Shown in pieces: positions 48,965-57,118 of a stretch of DNA of 64,000 nt (position 1 is its first letter; each line of letters begins with the position of its first letter). Made by a program: the position numbers and the translations under genes. The notes beneath the pieces were generated by a model. That model searched no databases and was not told the DNA's origin. It saw nothing but the letters and a program-made list of their open reading frames with translations. The DNA comes from Pontibacterium sp964228735 (GTDB lineage: Bacteria; Pseudomonadota; Gammaproteobacteria; Pseudomonadales; Balneatricaceae): positions 1-64,000 of the forward strand of contig NZ_CAXRBQ010000007.1 in the NCBI RefSeq assembly GCF_964228735.1, written 5' to 3'.

Positions 48965-49676
48965 GTGCATAACCTTCGATCTGGACGATACCCTCTGGGC
49001 CGTAAACCCGGTGGTGGATCAGGCCAATCACACCCTTTACGAGTGGCTGCAGCAGAACGCGGAAGCGTTTACCCAGCTGTATACCGTTCGTGATTTCCCT
49101 CGCCTGCGCAGTGAAGTACTGGCCAAGCACCCGGAAATCTCACACAGCGTTACCCAGATCCGTATTAAGCAGCTGGAACATGGCTTGCAGGCGGCGGGAT
49201 ATAGCGAGGCGGAGACCGAAGCGCTGGCGCTGAAAGCGTTTGAGGTGTTCCTGGAAGCCCGTCAGCAGGTAACGTTCTTTGAACATGCCATGGGCATGCT
49301 GAAGGAGCTGCACAACCAAGGCTACAAGCTGGGGGCGTTGAGTAACGGTAACGCCGATATCCAGCGAGTTGGCCTGGGAGAACTGTTCGACTTCCAGTTC
49401 AGCGCCGACAAGGTGGGTCAGGAAAAACCGCACCCACTGATGTTTGAGCAGATGCTGCACCATGTCGGCCTGCGTCCGGAGCAGGTTATCCACATTGGTG
49501 ATAACCCGGCGCACGACGTTGAAGGCGCCAACAACGTGGGTATCTGGTCGATCTGGGTGAATCTGGAAGGGAAAACCGAGCAGGTTGCGGCGACCCGCAT
49601 GGTGACCTGCCTCAGTGACATTCCATCTGCGATAGCGGAGATCGCCGAACTGGCGAAGCACCGCACCACCATCTAA
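48957..49676 (+). CDS. HAD-IA hydrolase (YigB-like phosphatase)
   Basis: The 239-residue protein starts MIKCITFDLDDTLWAVNPVV (HAD motif I, DLDDT), and has motif II in LGALSNGNAD, motif III lysine in VGQEKPHPLM and motif IV in IHIGDNPAHDVEGANNVG. E. coli YigB, encoded after xerC, is a phosphatase of the riboflavin pathway intermediate and related phosphoesters. I choose the ATG at 48957, which overlaps xerC by 8 bp; a longer open frame lies inside xerC. Confidence 0.9.
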   Translation: MIKCITFDLDDTLWAVNPVVDQANHTLYEWLQQNAEAFTQLYTVRDFPRLRSEVLAKHPEISHSVTQIRIKQLEHGLQAAGYSEAETEALALKAFEVFLEARQQVTFFEHAMGMLKELHNQGYKLGALSNGNADIQRVGLGELFDFQFSADKVGQEKPHPLMFEQMLHHVGLRPEQVIHIGDNPAHDVEGANNVGIWSIWVNLEGKTEQVAATRMVTCLSDIPSAIAEIAELAKHRTTI

Positions 49677-49688
49677 ATCCTTTCAGGA

Positions 49689-50831
49689 TTACTCCTCCAG
49701 GAACATCTCCAACAGGTTGTTGAGGAACAGGCGCCCCTGCTGAGTGGGTGCCAGTTTTTCAGGGTCTGTGTCCAGCAGCCCCATCTTTTGTGCCCTCTCC
49801 AGCTGTGACTGGATCACGTCTAGGTTCAGGCCGGTACGCTCGGTAAACAAACGGCTTTCGACCCCATCGGTCAGGCGCAGTGCATTGAGCATAAATTCGA
49901 ACGGCAGCGCGTCTTTCTCGATCGCTTCACTGCCCCCCAGGCGTTTTTCTGGGTTCATGTAGGCCTTGGGCTGCTTCTGCTTCCAGCGGCGCAGGATAGT
50001 GCCGTCTGCCAGCGTGATTTTGCCGTGGGCGCCCGCGCCGATGCCGATGTAGTCGCCAAACTGCCAGTAGTTGAGGTTATGGCGGGCACGCTTGCCAGGC
50101 TGGGCGTAGGCGGAGATCTCGTATTGCTGGAATCCGGCCTCAGCCAGGAACTGCTGGCCCTGTTCCTGAATCTCCCACAGGGTTTCATCCACCGGCAGCG
50201 ATGGTGGGCGGGAGTGGAACTCGGTGTTGGGTTCGATGGTGAGCTGGTACCAGGAGATATGGTCCGGCTTCAGATCGGCTGCGATGCGCAGATCGTCCAG
50301 TGCTTGTGCAGTGCTCTGACCCGGCAGGCCGTGCATCAGGTCCAGATTCATGTTGTCGAACAGTTTCCGTGCTAGACCAGCCGCTTTCACCGCCTCCTCG
50401 CCGCTATGAATACGTCCCAGCGCTTTGAGTTGCTCGTCGGCAAAGCTTTGAATACCCAAAGAGAGTCGGTTTACCCCTGCATCGCGGTAGCCCCGGAACT
50501 TCTCCTGCTCGAAAGTGCCCGGGTTGGCTTCCATGGTGATCTCGATAGCCGGTGCAAAGCTGATCCGCTTCTCCACCTCAGCCAGCAGGGTGTTGATCAT
50601 GCTCGCTGAAAACAGGCTGGGGGTACCACCGCCGATAAAGATGCTCTGCAGCGGTCGTGGCTCAATGCCCGACATCTCCTGCTCCAGGTCGGCCAGCAAC
50701 GCGGCCACATAAGCTTCTTCCGGGATCTCCTCGCGCACGGCATGCGAGTTGAAGTCGCAGTACGGGCACTTACGTACGCACCAGGGGATGTGGATATAGA
50801 GGCTTAGGGGGGGCTGCGCGATGGGTGTCAC
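49689..50831 (-). CDS. hemW: HemW, radical SAM heme chaperone
   Basis: The 380-residue protein begins PPLSLYIHIPWCVRKCPYCDF, containing the radical-SAM C-X3-C-X2-C-x-F. It also has IFIGGGTPSLFSA and LSLGIQSFADEQLKALGRIH. HemW resembles oxygen-independent coproporphyrinogen oxidase but lacks the extra N-terminal part and is considered a heme chaperone. It lies 6 bp downstream of rdgB and converges on the HAD gene. Confidence 0.93.
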   Translation of the reverse strand: MTPIAQPPLSLYIHIPWCVRKCPYCDFNSHAVREEIPEEAYVAALLADLEQEMSGIEPRPLQSIFIGGGTPSLFSASMINTLLAEVEKRISFAPAIEITMEANPGTFEQEKFRGYRDAGVNRLSLGIQSFADEQLKALGRIHSGEEAVKAAGLARKLFDNMNLDLMHGLPGQSTAQALDDLRIAADLKPDHISWYQLTIEPNTEFHSRPPSLPVDETLWEIQEQGQQFLAEAGFQQYEISAYAQPGKRARHNLNYWQFGDYIGIGAGAHGKITLADGTILRRWKQKQPKAYMNPEKRLGGSEAIEKDALPFEFMLNALRLTDGVESRLFTERTGLNLDVIQSQLERAQKMGLLDTDPEKLAPTQQGRLFLNNLLEMFLEE

Positions 50832-50837
50832 TGTGAG

Positions 50838-51443
50838 TTATACCTGCAGGTAAGGTTTAATGCGTTCGATCAGCTCGGCAACGGCCTGACCGCGGTGGCT
50901 TAGCTTGTTTTTCTGCTCCGGTGGTAGCTCCGCAGAAGCCTTGTCCAGCTCTGGCACCAGGAACAGCGGGTCGTAACCAAAGCCGTTGTCACCACGTGCT
51001 TCCAGCAGGATGCGGCCTTCCCAGGTACCCTGGCAGATTAGTGGGGTGGGGTCTTCGGCGTGACGCATAAACACCAACAGGCAGCGGAAGCGTGCGGTAC
51101 GCTTCTCTTCCGGCAGGTCTTTGAGCAGGTCCAGCAGCTTGGCATTGTTGTCTGTGTCTTCGGCGCCTGGGCCTGCAAAACGCGCAGAGTAGATACCCGG
51201 TGCGCCTTGCAGGGCGTCCACCTCCAGGCCGGAATCATCTGCCAGAGCAGGCAATCCGGTGACCTGGGCTGCGTGGCGCGCTTTGATGATGGCGTTCTCT
51301 ACAAAACTCAGGCCGGTTTCGTCAGCGTCGCAGACGTTGAAGTCGGACTGCGGAACCACCTCCACATCCATTTCGCCCAGTACCTGGTTGAATTCGCGCA
51401 GTTTGCCTTTGTTACCGCTGGCGAGCACTATTTTGTTGATCAT
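50838..51443 (-). CDS. rdgB: RdgB (non-canonical purine NTP pyrophosphatase)
   Basis: RdgB hydrolyses dITP, XTP and other damaged purine triphosphates to prevent mutations. The 201-residue protein starts MINKIVLASGNKGKLREFNQ. Conserved segments are SFVENAIIKARHAAQVTGLP, ADDSGLEVDALQGAPGIYSA and GFGYDPLFLVP. A TTG two codons upstream is less likely than the ATG at 51443. It is followed immediately by hemW. Confidence 0.95.
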   Translation of the reverse strand: MINKIVLASGNKGKLREFNQVLGEMDVEVVPQSDFNVCDADETGLSFVENAIIKARHAAQVTGLPALADDSGLEVDALQGAPGIYSARFAGPGAEDTDNNAKLLDLLKDLPEEKRTARFRCLLVFMRHAEDPTPLICQGTWEGRILLEARGDNGFGYDPLFLVPELDKASAELPPEQKNKLSHRGQAVAELIERIKPYLQV

Positions 51444-51465
51444 CTGCAAAGGTCCTACAAATAAA

Positions 51466-51496
51466 ATGCGCGCTTACCGCGAGGGTAGGCGCGCAT
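51466..51496 (-). terminator. terminator after the DUF4426 gene
   Basis: A 13-bp stem (ATGCGCGCTTACC with GGTAGGCGCGCAT, one G-T wobble) and a GCGAG loop is followed on the minus strand by a T-rich tract. It separates the DUF4426 gene from rdgB-hemW. Confidence 0.8.
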
Positions 51497-51518
51497 GGTG
51501 TTAACTGGGGTGTGTCTG

Positions 51519-51980
51519 TCAGTCGGCGTAGAAACGTTGCTCGAACTGCAGGTCATAAGAGGGTTTGTTCGGATCCGGCTGCACACTGACGGAGATACGC
51601 ATCAGCATATCGTCGCTGAAACCAAACTGACCGATGTAATACACCGCGTTACCTTCATCGATCTTCTTAAAATCCAGGTTCTGGGTCTGCTGCAGCAGGT
51701 TGGCGGCAGAACCGGAGATCAGGGCCGAGATCGGCTTTTTAGTACCATCTTCCCCTTTCTTCAGAACAGAGATGTTTACCATGGCGCGGCGTTTACCACG
51801 TTGCAGGCCATAGGTCTTAGCTACATCGGGTTCAACAAAACTGCTGTTGAAGGCGTTGTAGTGAATTTCGTAATCACCGTAAGAGATGAACTGGGCAGCT
51901 TGTGCTGGCAGTGCAAAGAACATAACGCTGAACAGCGCGGTACTCAGTAGGCGAGTAAAAAGTGTGTAACCTGTTTTCAT
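51519..51980 (-). CDS. exported DUF4426 protein
   Basis: The 153-residue protein has a signal peptide (about 1-28, ending PAQAAQ) followed by a DUF4426 domain (QFISYGDYEIHYNAFNSSFV, AVYYIGQFGFSDDMLMRI). The function is unknown, probably periplasmic. In Pseudomonas this gene sits next to metX-metW; here those genes are absent, and the next gene on this strand is 221 bp upstream. That gap shows no gene and no clear motif. Confidence 0.88.
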   Translation of the reverse strand: MKTGYTLFTRLLSTALFSVMFFALPAQAAQFISYGDYEIHYNAFNSSFVEPDVAKTYGLQRGKRRAMVNISVLKKGEDGTKKPISALISGSAANLLQQTQNLDFKKIDEGNAVYYIGQFGFSDDMLMRISVSVQPDPNKPSYDLQFEQRFYAD

Positions 51981-52201
51981 AACCTGCTTAGCCTCATATC
52001 GGGGTATGCGATAGATTGCGGTTCCGCCCCTTCCCTACCACCGCTGGAAAATCCTGCCGTGGTGCAGCTGACTATTCACTACCACACACTCCATGAATTA
52101 GACCTTCCATCTCTTACAGCGCCCTTCAGATATCGTGAAACGTGCGCAGTGAATGTTGGGCGTGTTACATCAAGTATAGGGCAGGAAGCCGAATGCCGGT
52201 G

Positions 52202-52498
52202 TTAAGGGCGTGATTCGGGATCTATCTGCAGAATATCCGGAAACTTTGTTGGTTGTTCTACTTTGATCCACTTCTGGCGGCCCAGTTCACCGCTGAGAAT
52301 GGTTATCTCACGCTTGGTGACACCAAAGGTTTTGGCCAGAAACTTGATCAGATGGGCATTGGCTCGCCCATCGATAGGGGGTGCCATTATGCGGATCTTC
52401 AGGCTGTCACCGTGCAGGCCAACGATTTCGTCTTTCGTCGCCTTGGGTTGCAGATGACAGCTCAGGAGTAGATCCTTCCCTTGCCAGTGGTAGTGCAT
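52202..52498 (-). CDS. DUF167 (YggU) family protein
   Basis: The 98-residue protein matches the DUF167/UPF0235 family: LLLSCHLQPKATKDEIVGLH and IMAPPIDGRANAHLIKFLAK. The function is unknown. It overlaps the YggT gene by one base and is co-transcribed with it, as in E. coli (yggT-yggU). Confidence 0.92.
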   Translation of the reverse strand: MHYHWQGKDLLLSCHLQPKATKDEIVGLHGDSLKIRIMAPPIDGRANAHLIKFLAKTFGVTKREITILSGELGRQKWIKVEQPTKFPDILQIDPESRP

Positions 52499-53040
52499 TA
52501 CATGGCAAACGGTGCCAGCTGTGCCCGTATGATCTGAATGATCAGGAAGATCAGGATTGGCGATAGGTCGAGGCCACCAATCGGCGGAATCACCTTACGT
52601 GCCAGTTCCATGATCGGCTCAACCAGCTGCTGGATCAGCTGAGGGCCTGGATGATAGCTGCCTGGTGCGATCCAGCTGATGATGACAGACGCCAGTACCC
52701 CCCAAAAGTAGATCGCCAGAATGCTGTCCAGTACGGACACGGCGGAGACGATCAGCATCATTGGAATAGGCAGGTTACCGCCGCTCACATTGATGATCAG
52801 AGCGATGGTGGCCAGCTTGACGATAAAGGCCAGCAGCAGTGCAGACAGGTCAAAACGCCCCGCCCGTGGTATCGCTTTCTGCAACGGTGCCAGTGGCTTG
52901 TTGGTCAGTTTTACAACCGCCTGGGAAATGGGGTTGTAATAGTCGGCTCGTGCCAGTTGCAGCATGAAGCGCAGCAGCACGATGAAGAAGTAGAGCCCAC
53001 CCACGGTGGCGATTATGAGCGTTATCGGATCCTGTCCCAT
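52498..53040 (-). CDS. YggT family membrane protein
   Basis: The 180-residue multi-pass protein has two copies of the YggT repeat (LLRFMLQLARADYYNPISQ... and IISWIAPGSYHPGPQLIQQ...), each with P-rich NPI/HPG elements. The exact role is unclear; relatives affect osmotic or membrane organisation. It lies between proC and the DUF167 gene. A 141-bp spacer before proC shows no gene. Confidence 0.92.
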   Translation of the reverse strand: MGQDPITLIIATVGGLYFFIVLLRFMLQLARADYYNPISQAVVKLTNKPLAPLQKAIPRAGRFDLSALLLAFIVKLATIALIINVSGGNLPIPMMLIVSAVSVLDSILAIYFWGVLASVIISWIAPGSYHPGPQLIQQLVEPIMELARKVIPPIGGLDLSPILIFLIIQIIRAQLAPFAM

Positions 53041-53181
53041 CTCTTTTCCTGTTTCGGCAATAGTGCAGTTACTGCATGGGGTTTAAACGCATAATTGCTG
53101 GAAGTATAGAGCCTTACGCGGGTATGTTGAACCAACGGTTCCTCTTATCCTTGCTGCGTAAGGCGTTTCCTGTCCCGTTTT

Positions 53182-54006
53182 TTACTGATCCAGCTCTTTT
53201 GCCAACTCGACAGAGCGGTCGTTGCATGCCTGCAGTGCGGTATCGACCAGCTCCGGCAGGCCGCCTTCGATAAAGCGCTTGATCGCCTGCTCGGTGGTGC
53301 CGTTTGGTGAGGTTACACGGCGGCGTAGTTCAGCCGGGTCCACGTCGCTGCTGCTGGCCATTTTAGCGGCGCCCAGCGCGGTCTGCAGGGTCAGCTGGGT
53401 AGCGACCTCTTCGCTCAGCCCCAGTTTCTTGCCCGCTTCAATCATGCTTTCCATCATCAGGAAGTAATACGCCGGGCCTGAACCGGACACCGCGGTAACC
53501 GCATCCAGTTGGGTTTCCTCTTCAACCCAAACCGCGATACCAATTGCAGCCAGGATCTCTTCGGCCTGCTGGCGCTGTTCGTCGCTGACAAAACCGTTGG
53601 CGAACAAGCCGCTGGCGCCAGTCTGTACCAGGGCAGGGGTATTCGGCATACAGCGAACGATCGCGTTGTTGGTGCCTAACCAGTGGTCCAGCGTCGGAGA
53701 CATGATGCCTGCTGCGATAGAGACAATCATTGGCTGTTGTGCCTGCACGGCATCAACAATGCCTTCGCACACGGTTTTCAGGATCTGAGGTTTCACCGCC
53801 AGGATCACGATATCCGCCTGGCTAACCGCTGCATTGTTGTCGCTGGTGGTTTTCAGACCCTGCATCGCCAGATCCGCCAGTGCGGCTTCATTGGGTTCGG
53901 TGGCCCAAATCTGCTCTGCCGGGTAGCCGTTGTTGATCAGGCCGCCAATGATTGCGCGGGCCATGTTTCCGGCACCGATAAATGCCAGGGTAGGTTGCTT
54001 ACTCAA
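53182..54006 (-). CDS. proC: pyrroline-5-carboxylate reductase ProC
   Basis: ProC makes proline from pyrroline-5-carboxylate with NAD(P)H. The 274-residue protein has the nucleotide motif LAFIGAGNMARAIIGGLINN and the C-terminal signature VTAVSGSGPAYYFLMMESMI and TSPNGTTEQAIKRF. It is preceded by yggS 10 bp upstream, the standard order yggS-proC-yggT. Confidence 0.96.
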   Translation of the reverse strand: MSKQPTLAFIGAGNMARAIIGGLINNGYPAEQIWATEPNEAALADLAMQGLKTTSDNNAAVSQADIVILAVKPQILKTVCEGIVDAVQAQQPMIVSIAAGIMSPTLDHWLGTNNAIVRCMPNTPALVQTGASGLFANGFVSDEQRQQAEEILAAIGIAVWVEEETQLDAVTAVSGSGPAYYFLMMESMIEAGKKLGLSEEVATQLTLQTALGAAKMASSSDVDPAELRRRVTSPNGTTEQAIKRFIEGGLPELVDTALQACNDRSVELAKELDQ

Positions 54007-54016
54007 AATTCTGTCC

Positions 54017-54718
54017 TCAATTCTTATTGCTGTAATCGCGCGGGCCGAAAATAGCGGTACCGATACGCACGATGGTGGCGCCTTCGGCGATGGCCATTGC
54101 CATGTCGCCGGACATCCCCATCGACAGGGTGTCCAGAGATGGATGTTTCTGCTGCAGATCGCTGAATAGTTGCTGCATGCGGTGGAACGCGTCGCGTTGC
54201 TCTTCCGGATCGTCGGTGGCCTTTGGGATCGCCATCAAGCCACGCAGCTGGATACGGGGCAGCGCTGCGATCTCATCCACCAGGGCCGCGGTCTCTTCCG
54301 GCAGGCAACCTGCCTTGCTCTCTTCGCGGCTGATGTTGACCTGCAGGCAGATGTTCAGTGGTGGCAAATGCTCCGGGCGTTGTTCCGAAAGACGGCGGGC
54401 AATCTTCAGGCGATCGACACTGTGCACCCAGTGAAAACTCTCTGCGATGGGACGGGTTTTGTTGGATTGGATCGGGCCAATAAAGTGCCAACAAAGTTCG
54501 TCTAATGCCGATAAAACGTCTATCTTTTCTAGACTCTCCTGCAGATAGTTTTCGCCAAAATGGCGTTGACCGCAGTCGTAGGCCAGACGCAACTCATCCG
54601 CACTGCGGGTCTTGCTGACCGCCAGCAGGGTGATGTCCGATGTTGCACGGCCGGACGATTTTGCAGCTTCATCTATCTGCTGCTGAACCTTATTCAGGTT
54701 ATCGTTGATACAGGGCAT
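54017..54718 (-). CDS. yggS: YggS (PLPBP), PLP homeostasis protein
   Basis: The 233-residue protein binds PLP without known catalysis and balances B6 vitamers and amino-acid metabolism. The PLP lysine is in ITLLAVSKTRSADELRLA, and other landmarks are FGENYLQESLEKI, WHFIGPIQSNKTRPIAES and LSMGMSGDMAMAIAEGATIV. It is divergent from pilT across an 88-bp spacer that should hold both promoters. Confidence 0.95.
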   Translation of the reverse strand: MPCINDNLNKVQQQIDEAAKSSGRATSDITLLAVSKTRSADELRLAYDCGQRHFGENYLQESLEKIDVLSALDELCWHFIGPIQSNKTRPIAESFHWVHSVDRLKIARRLSEQRPEHLPPLNICLQVNISREESKAGCLPEETAALVDEIAALPRIQLRGLMAIPKATDDPEEQRDAFHRMQQLFSDLQQKHPSLDTLSMGMSGDMAMAIAEGATIVRIGTAIFGPRDYSNKN

Positions 54719-54806
54719 GGGGTAAATAACCTATCCGATTGGATTGCAGCGCCTATTCTGCTAGAACTAACCACTACGTTGAAGTGGTATTGGAACACAA
54801 CACACG

Positions 54807-55841
54807 ATGGATATTACTGAACTTTTGGCTTTTGCTGTACAGCAGAATGCATCCGACCTTCATGTGACGGCTGGGATGCCGCCACTGATCCGTGTTGACG
54901 GCGATGTTCGCCGCATCAAGCTGCCTGCGATGGACCACAAAGAGGTGCACTCGCTTGTTTATGAAATTATGAACGACAAGCAGCGAAAAGAGTACGAAGA
55001 GAACCTGGAAGTGGATTTTTCCTTCGAGGTGCCGGGCTTGGCACGATTCCGTGTCAACGCCTTTAACCAGAACCGCGGTGCCGCTGCGGTATTCCGTACC
55101 ATCCCAAGTAAAGTGCTGAGCATGGAAGAGCTGGGTATGGGGGGGGTGTTCCGAGACCTGTCCGAAAAGAACCGCGGCCTGGTGTTGGTGACCGGTCCCA
55201 CCGGTTCCGGTAAAAGTACCACCCTGGCGGCGATGATCGATTACATCAACGAAACCCGCGCCGACCATATCCTCACCATCGAGGACCCGATCGAATTCGT
55301 ACACGAGAGCAAAAAATCGCTGATCAACCAGCGTGAAGTGCACCGCGACACCCACGGCTTTGCCAACGCCCTGCGCTCGGCCCTGCGTGAAGACCCGGAT
55401 ATCATCCTGGTGGGTGAGATGCGTGACCTGGAAACTATCCGTCTGGCGCTGACCGCGGCGGAAACCGGTCACCTGGTGTTTGGTACCCTGCACACCACCT
55501 CGGCGGCCAAAACCATCGACCGTATTATCGACGTATTCCCAGCGGCAGAGAAAGCGATGGTACGCTCCATGCTATCGGAATCCCTGCAGGGCGTTATCGC
55601 CCAGACGCTGCTGAAGAAGAGTGGTGGCGGTCGTGTAGCGGCTCATGAGATCATGATCGGCACGCCTGCGATCCGTAACCTGATCAGGGAAGACAAGGTG
55701 GCGCAGATGTATTCCGCAATCCAGACTGGTGCCTCGTTCGGGATGAAAACGCTGGACCAGAGCCTGGGTGAACTGTTGCAGAAAGGCCTGATCGGCCGTG
55801 AAGCTGCTCGAGAGAAAGCGCAGAATCCAACTGCGTTCTAA
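54807..55841 (+). CDS. pilT: PilT, type IV pilus retraction ATPase
   Basis: PilT powers pilus retraction and twitching motility. The 344-residue hexameric ATPase has Walker A (GPTGSGKSTT), an Asp box (ILTIEDPIEFVHESKKSL), Walker B (DIILVGEMRDLET) and a His box (ETGHLVFGTLHTTSAAKT). The C-terminal AIRNLIREDKVAQMYSAIQT region, important for retraction, is intact. It is followed by pilU 21 bp later. Confidence 0.96.
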   Translation: MDITELLAFAVQQNASDLHVTAGMPPLIRVDGDVRRIKLPAMDHKEVHSLVYEIMNDKQRKEYEENLEVDFSFEVPGLARFRVNAFNQNRGAAAVFRTIPSKVLSMEELGMGGVFRDLSEKNRGLVLVTGPTGSGKSTTLAAMIDYINETRADHILTIEDPIEFVHESKKSLINQREVHRDTHGFANALRSALREDPDIILVGEMRDLETIRLALTAAETGHLVFGTLHTTSAAKTIDRIIDVFPAAEKAMVRSMLSESLQGVIAQTLLKKSGGGRVAAHEIMIGTPAIRNLIREDKVAQMYSAIQTGASFGMKTLDQSLGELLQKGLIGREAAREKAQNPTAF

Positions 55842-55862
55842 TGATGCTGTAAGGAGCAAGCT

Positions 55863-57041
55863 GTGGATTTTACTCAGCTACTTAAAGTGATGGTCGACAG
55901 GGACGCGTCTGACCTCTTTGTAACCGCCGATGCCCGTCCTACCATCAAGGTGGATGGCACACTGAAACCGCTGACACGTGAGCCGATCAGTGGCGAACAG
56001 TCGCGTGCGCTGGTGCTCAGCACCATGAACGACAAGCAGCTGTCGGAGTTCGAAGGCACCCGCGAGTGCAACTTCGCCATCTCCATCCCGACCATGGGGC
56101 GTTTTCGTGTGTCCGCGTTTTATCAGCGTGACGTGCCGGGCATGGTGTTGCGTCGTATCAACGACTACATCCCAAGCTTTGACGAGCTGAACCTGCCGGA
56201 AGTGCTGAAAACCCTGTCGATGACCAAGCGTGGTTTGATCCTGTTTGTCGGCGGTACCTCCACCGGTAAATCCACCTCCCTGGCATCGATGATCGATTAC
56301 CGCAACAGCAACAGCCGCGGCCATATCATCACCATTGAAGACCCGATCGAGTTCATGCACCCGCACAAGCAGTGCATCGTCACTCAGCGTGAAGTGGGGA
56401 TCGATACCGACTCCTTCGAGGTGGCGCTGAAGAATACCCTGCGTCAGGCACCGGACGTGATCCTGATGGGTGAGATCCGTACCAAGGAAACCATGCAATA
56501 CGGCCTGACCTTTGCCGAAACCGGTCACCTTTGTCTGGCGACCTTGCACGCCAACAACGCCAACCAGGCGCTGGACCGCATCATCAGCTTCTTCCCACCG
56601 GAGCACCATGACCAGTTGTGGATGGATCTCTCCCTTAACCTGAAGGCGATTGTGGCGCAGCAGCTGCTGCCAACCAAAGACGGTAAGGGGCGTCGTGCGG
56701 CGATTGAAGTACTGATCAATACACCACTGATCCAGGACCTGATCCGCAAGGGCAACGTCCACGAGATCAAAGAGGTGATGAAGAAGTCCACCAACCTCGG
56801 TATGCAGACCTTCGATCAGGCGCTGTTTAATCTCTACAAAGAGGGTGTAATCGACTACGACGTGGCTCTGACCCATGCGGACTCCGCCAATGACCTACGT
56901 CTGATGATTAAGCTGGATGCGAAGACCAATCCGGAGCTGGAGAAGATCGACGAAGCGGAATTCTCCCTGCAGGGCGAAGACGACTACATCGACGATCTGG
57001 GTGGTAATCCGATCATGCCAAATGTAGGCAAGAAACCCTGA
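55863..57041 (+). CDS. pilU: PilU, PilT-dependent retraction ATPase
   Basis: The 392-residue PilT paralogue starts at a GTG (MDFTQLLKVMVDRDASDLFV) preceded by AAGGAGC. Walker A is GGTSTGKSTS, Walker B is DVILMGEIRTKET and the His box is TGHLCLATLHANNANQ. The acidic C-terminal tail (EDDYIDDLGGNPIMPNVG) distinguishes it from PilT. PilU works with PilT for retraction under load. A terminator follows directly. Confidence 0.95.
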   Translation: MDFTQLLKVMVDRDASDLFVTADARPTIKVDGTLKPLTREPISGEQSRALVLSTMNDKQLSEFEGTRECNFAISIPTMGRFRVSAFYQRDVPGMVLRRINDYIPSFDELNLPEVLKTLSMTKRGLILFVGGTSTGKSTSLASMIDYRNSNSRGHIITIEDPIEFMHPHKQCIVTQREVGIDTDSFEVALKNTLRQAPDVILMGEIRTKETMQYGLTFAETGHLCLATLHANNANQALDRIISFFPPEHHDQLWMDLSLNLKAIVAQQLLPTKDGKGRRAAIEVLINTPLIQDLIRKGNVHEIKEVMKKSTNLGMQTFDQALFNLYKEGVIDYDVALTHADSANDLRLMIKLDAKTNPELEKIDEAEFSLQGEDDYIDDLGGNPIMPNVGKKP

Positions 57042-57074
57042 CGCCGGTTAAGCCACAGGCTTCGCCGGAGAAAT

Positions 57075-57103
57075 AAAAAAGGCCGCAGAACGCGGCCTTT
57101 TTT
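57075..57103. terminator. bidirectional terminator between pilU and pyrC'
   Basis: The stem GGCCGC / GCGGCC with a 5-nt loop AGAAC, flanked by A6 and T6 runs, can stop transcription from both convergent operons. Confidence 0.92.
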
Positions 57104-57118
57104 GTGTCTGGTTCGGGC

